Assembly: GCA_902478885.1 (NCBI GenBank)
Contig: CABSMS010000040.1
Coordinates: 1-18,102, forward strand
DNA: 18,102 nucleotides
DNA from: an uncultured Collinsella sp.
GTDB lineage: Bacteria > Actinomycetota > Coriobacteriia > Coriobacteriales > Coriobacteriaceae
Direction of reading: 5' to 3'
Below the pieces are notes generated by a model. That model ran no database searches, had not been told where the DNA came from, and saw only the letters and a program-made list of their open reading frames with translations. Position 1 is the first letter of the stretch. Every line of letters starts with the position of its first letter. Positions 17,105 through 18,102 of the stretch are shown piece by piece. Made by a program: the position numbers and the translations under genes.

Positions 17105-17157
17105 GGACATGCAAAGAGGCTCGCTGCGCACTTCGTGCGGCGAGCCTCTTTGCGTCC
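17105..17157. terminator. Strong hairpin between the pfl genes and the IS110 transposase gene
   Basis: GCAAAGAGGCTCGC (17111-17124) pairs perfectly with GCGAGCCTCTTTGC (17140-17153), extended by GGAC/GTCC outside and CGCAC/GTGCG inside. It lies nine bases past the transposase stop on the minus strand. It may be a two-way terminator or part of the insertion sequence's end; it lacks a clear T-tail on either strand. Confidence 0.55.
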
Positions 17158-17165
17158 TGACGCTC

Positions 17166-18102
17166 CTATTTGGCAAGGTGTTTTTTAGAATCCATTTTGC
17201 GCTCGGCCTCGAAGGCCTGCCTGTCCCAATCGAGCGGAAGTCCGGCCTCGACCCATGCCTCGTAGGCCCTCCTTATGGGCTTGAGCTCCCTTTGGCCCCT
17301 CTCCAGCATCGAGATGTACTTCTCGCTGGTGCCCAGTATGGACGCCGCCCTCACCTGGCTGACCCTCGCCGTGCGCCTGGCCGCCACGAGCCCCGAGGCG
17401 TCCTCGGGCCTCCTGACCTCGTGCGGGCGCATCAGCGCCCGGTACGCCTCCCTGGCCACGTAGCGCTTGAGGCACCTCATGACCTCCCTGTCGCTCTTTC
17501 CCCGCCCCCTGGCCCTCTCGGCGTACTCGGCGGTCTCGGGGTCGCGCATGACCCTCTGCCTCGCGATCTCGTGCAGCGCGCTGTTCGCCTGCCGGTCGCC
17601 GCCCCTGTTGAGCCTGTGCCTCACGGTCTTGCCGCTCGAGGCGGGGATGGGGCAGGCCCCGCATATCGCCGCGAACGACGCCTCGGAGCGCAGCCTGCCC
17701 GGGTTGTCCCCGGCCGCGACCGCGAGCTTGGCCGCGCTCACGGGCCCGCACCCGTACATCGCCAGCAGCGCGGGGCAGTTCTCCTCCAGGGACGCCTCGA
17801 TCGCGCGCTCCATGTCGAGCGCCGCGTCGCGCGCCGCCGCCCACAGGTCCGCCAGCGCGCCGAGCGCGGCGCCCAGCGCGCCCTCGGCGCGCACGGAGGG
17901 GAGCTCCTCCATCAGCCTCGGCCCCGCCATCCCGCGGAACCTCGACCTGAGCCCCTCCGGGGCGGTGGTGAGCAGCGACCTCGCGGTGTTGATCGCCGAG
18001 GTCCGCGCCTTCACCGCCCCGGAGCGCGCCGCGAGAATGCAGCGCACCCCGTCGACCCACCCGTCCTGGCTCTTGGGGGTCCCGAGCTTCGAGCCGGACA
18101 TC
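17166..18102 (-). CDS. IS110-family transposase, 3' part, with C-terminal XRE-type helix-turn-helix
   Basis: The frame runs off the window, so only the C-terminal 311 residues are seen and the ATG at 18101 is probably internal. VKARTSAINTARSLL (30-44) fits the helical segment after the N-terminal RuvC-like DEDD domain, which would lie beyond the edge. GCGPVSAAKLAVAAGDNPGR (117-136) and the GACPIPASSGKTVRHRLNRG stretch (148-167), followed by ANSALHEIA, fit the Transposase_20 domain, where the catalytic Ser is expected (probably in PASSGK). Residues 238-275 (LVAARRTARVSQVRAASILG, then EKYISMLERGQRE) form an XRE-like helix-turn-helix not usual in the family. GC content is visibly higher than in neighbouring genes, pointing to acquisition by transfer. 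Confidence 0.87.
   Translation of the reverse strand, partial: MSGSKLGTPKSQDGWVDGVRCILAARSGAVKARTSAINTARSLLTTAPEGLRSRFRGMAGPRLMEELPSVRAEGALGAALGALADLWAAARDAALDMERAIEASLEENCPALLAMYGCGPVSAAKLAVAAGDNPGRLRSEASFAAICGACPIPASSGKTVRHRLNRGGDRQANSALHEIARQRVMRDPETAEYAERARGRGKSDREVMRCLKRYVAREAYRALMRPHEVRRPEDASGLVAARRTARVSQVRAASILGTSEKYISMLERGQRELKPIRRAYEAWVEAGLPLDWDRQAFEAERKMDSKKHLAK
17166..18102 (-). mobile_element. IS110-family insertion sequence, partial
   Basis: Defined here only by the transposase part that is visible. The left boundary lies somewhere after 17075 and the right end is outside the window. IS110 elements often lack terminal inverted repeats, so the edge cannot be set from this sequence alone. 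Confidence 0.7.

Overview
The window looks like the left end of a draft contig from a gut-type Coriobacteriia (Actinomycetota) bacterium, most likely Collinsella or a close relative. This is inferred from the roughly 60 % GC, strong C-ending codon bias, anaerobic fermentation genes (pyruvate formate-lyase) and agmatine metabolism; no database search was possible. Positions 1-45 are not genomic: they are an Illumina Nextera index/adapter, so the first gene is truncated by the contig edge.

Layout. 46-1902: 3' part of a BceB/FtsX-like ABC permease. 2213-5217: an APC-family amino-acid/amine permease followed by agmatine deiminase (aguA), separated by a repeat and a structured leader of about 280 nt. 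5551-6582 (minus): class I DAHP synthase, the first step of aromatic amino-acid synthesis, convergent with aguA. 6583-7096: an AT-rich gene-free stretch holding a 240-bp element with 40-bp terminal inverted repeats (MITE-like). 7163-11831 (minus): a tightly overlapping marR-ABC-ABC operon encoding a heterodimeric multidrug-type exporter and its probable regulator, ended by a strong terminator at 7097-7132. 12196-14073: a short-chain dehydrogenase and a KdgT-type 2-keto-3-deoxygluconate permease, each followed by a terminator-like hairpin. 14546-16934: pyruvate formate-lyase encoded in two pieces, a 683-residue catalytic core with the Cys-Cys pair and a separate 83-residue glycyl-radical subunit. 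17166-18102 (minus): the 3' part of an IS110-family transposase with an XRE-type helix-turn-helix tail, running off the window.

The most interesting signals are (i) the split pyruvate formate-lyase, whose two parts lie in different frames, each with its own ribosome-binding site, and are separated by two hairpins; (ii) a family of structured intergenic elements at 1947-2087, 3640-3728, 5232-5315 and 5412-5552, where two copies show clear compensatory base changes in several stems followed by an almost invariant 42-nt hairpin module; (iii) the MITE-like element at 6801-7040; and (iv) a 144-nt near-continuous hairpin starting at the stop codon of the glycyl-radical subunit, next to the IS110 element, in the place where the pfl-activating enzyme gene might be expected.

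Functionally the permease and AguA probably work together (amine uptake and deimination), the SDR and KdgT may serve sugar-acid catabolism, and the split PFL converts pyruvate and CoA to acetyl-CoA and formate under anaerobic conditions. No tRNA, rRNA or CRISPR array was seen.
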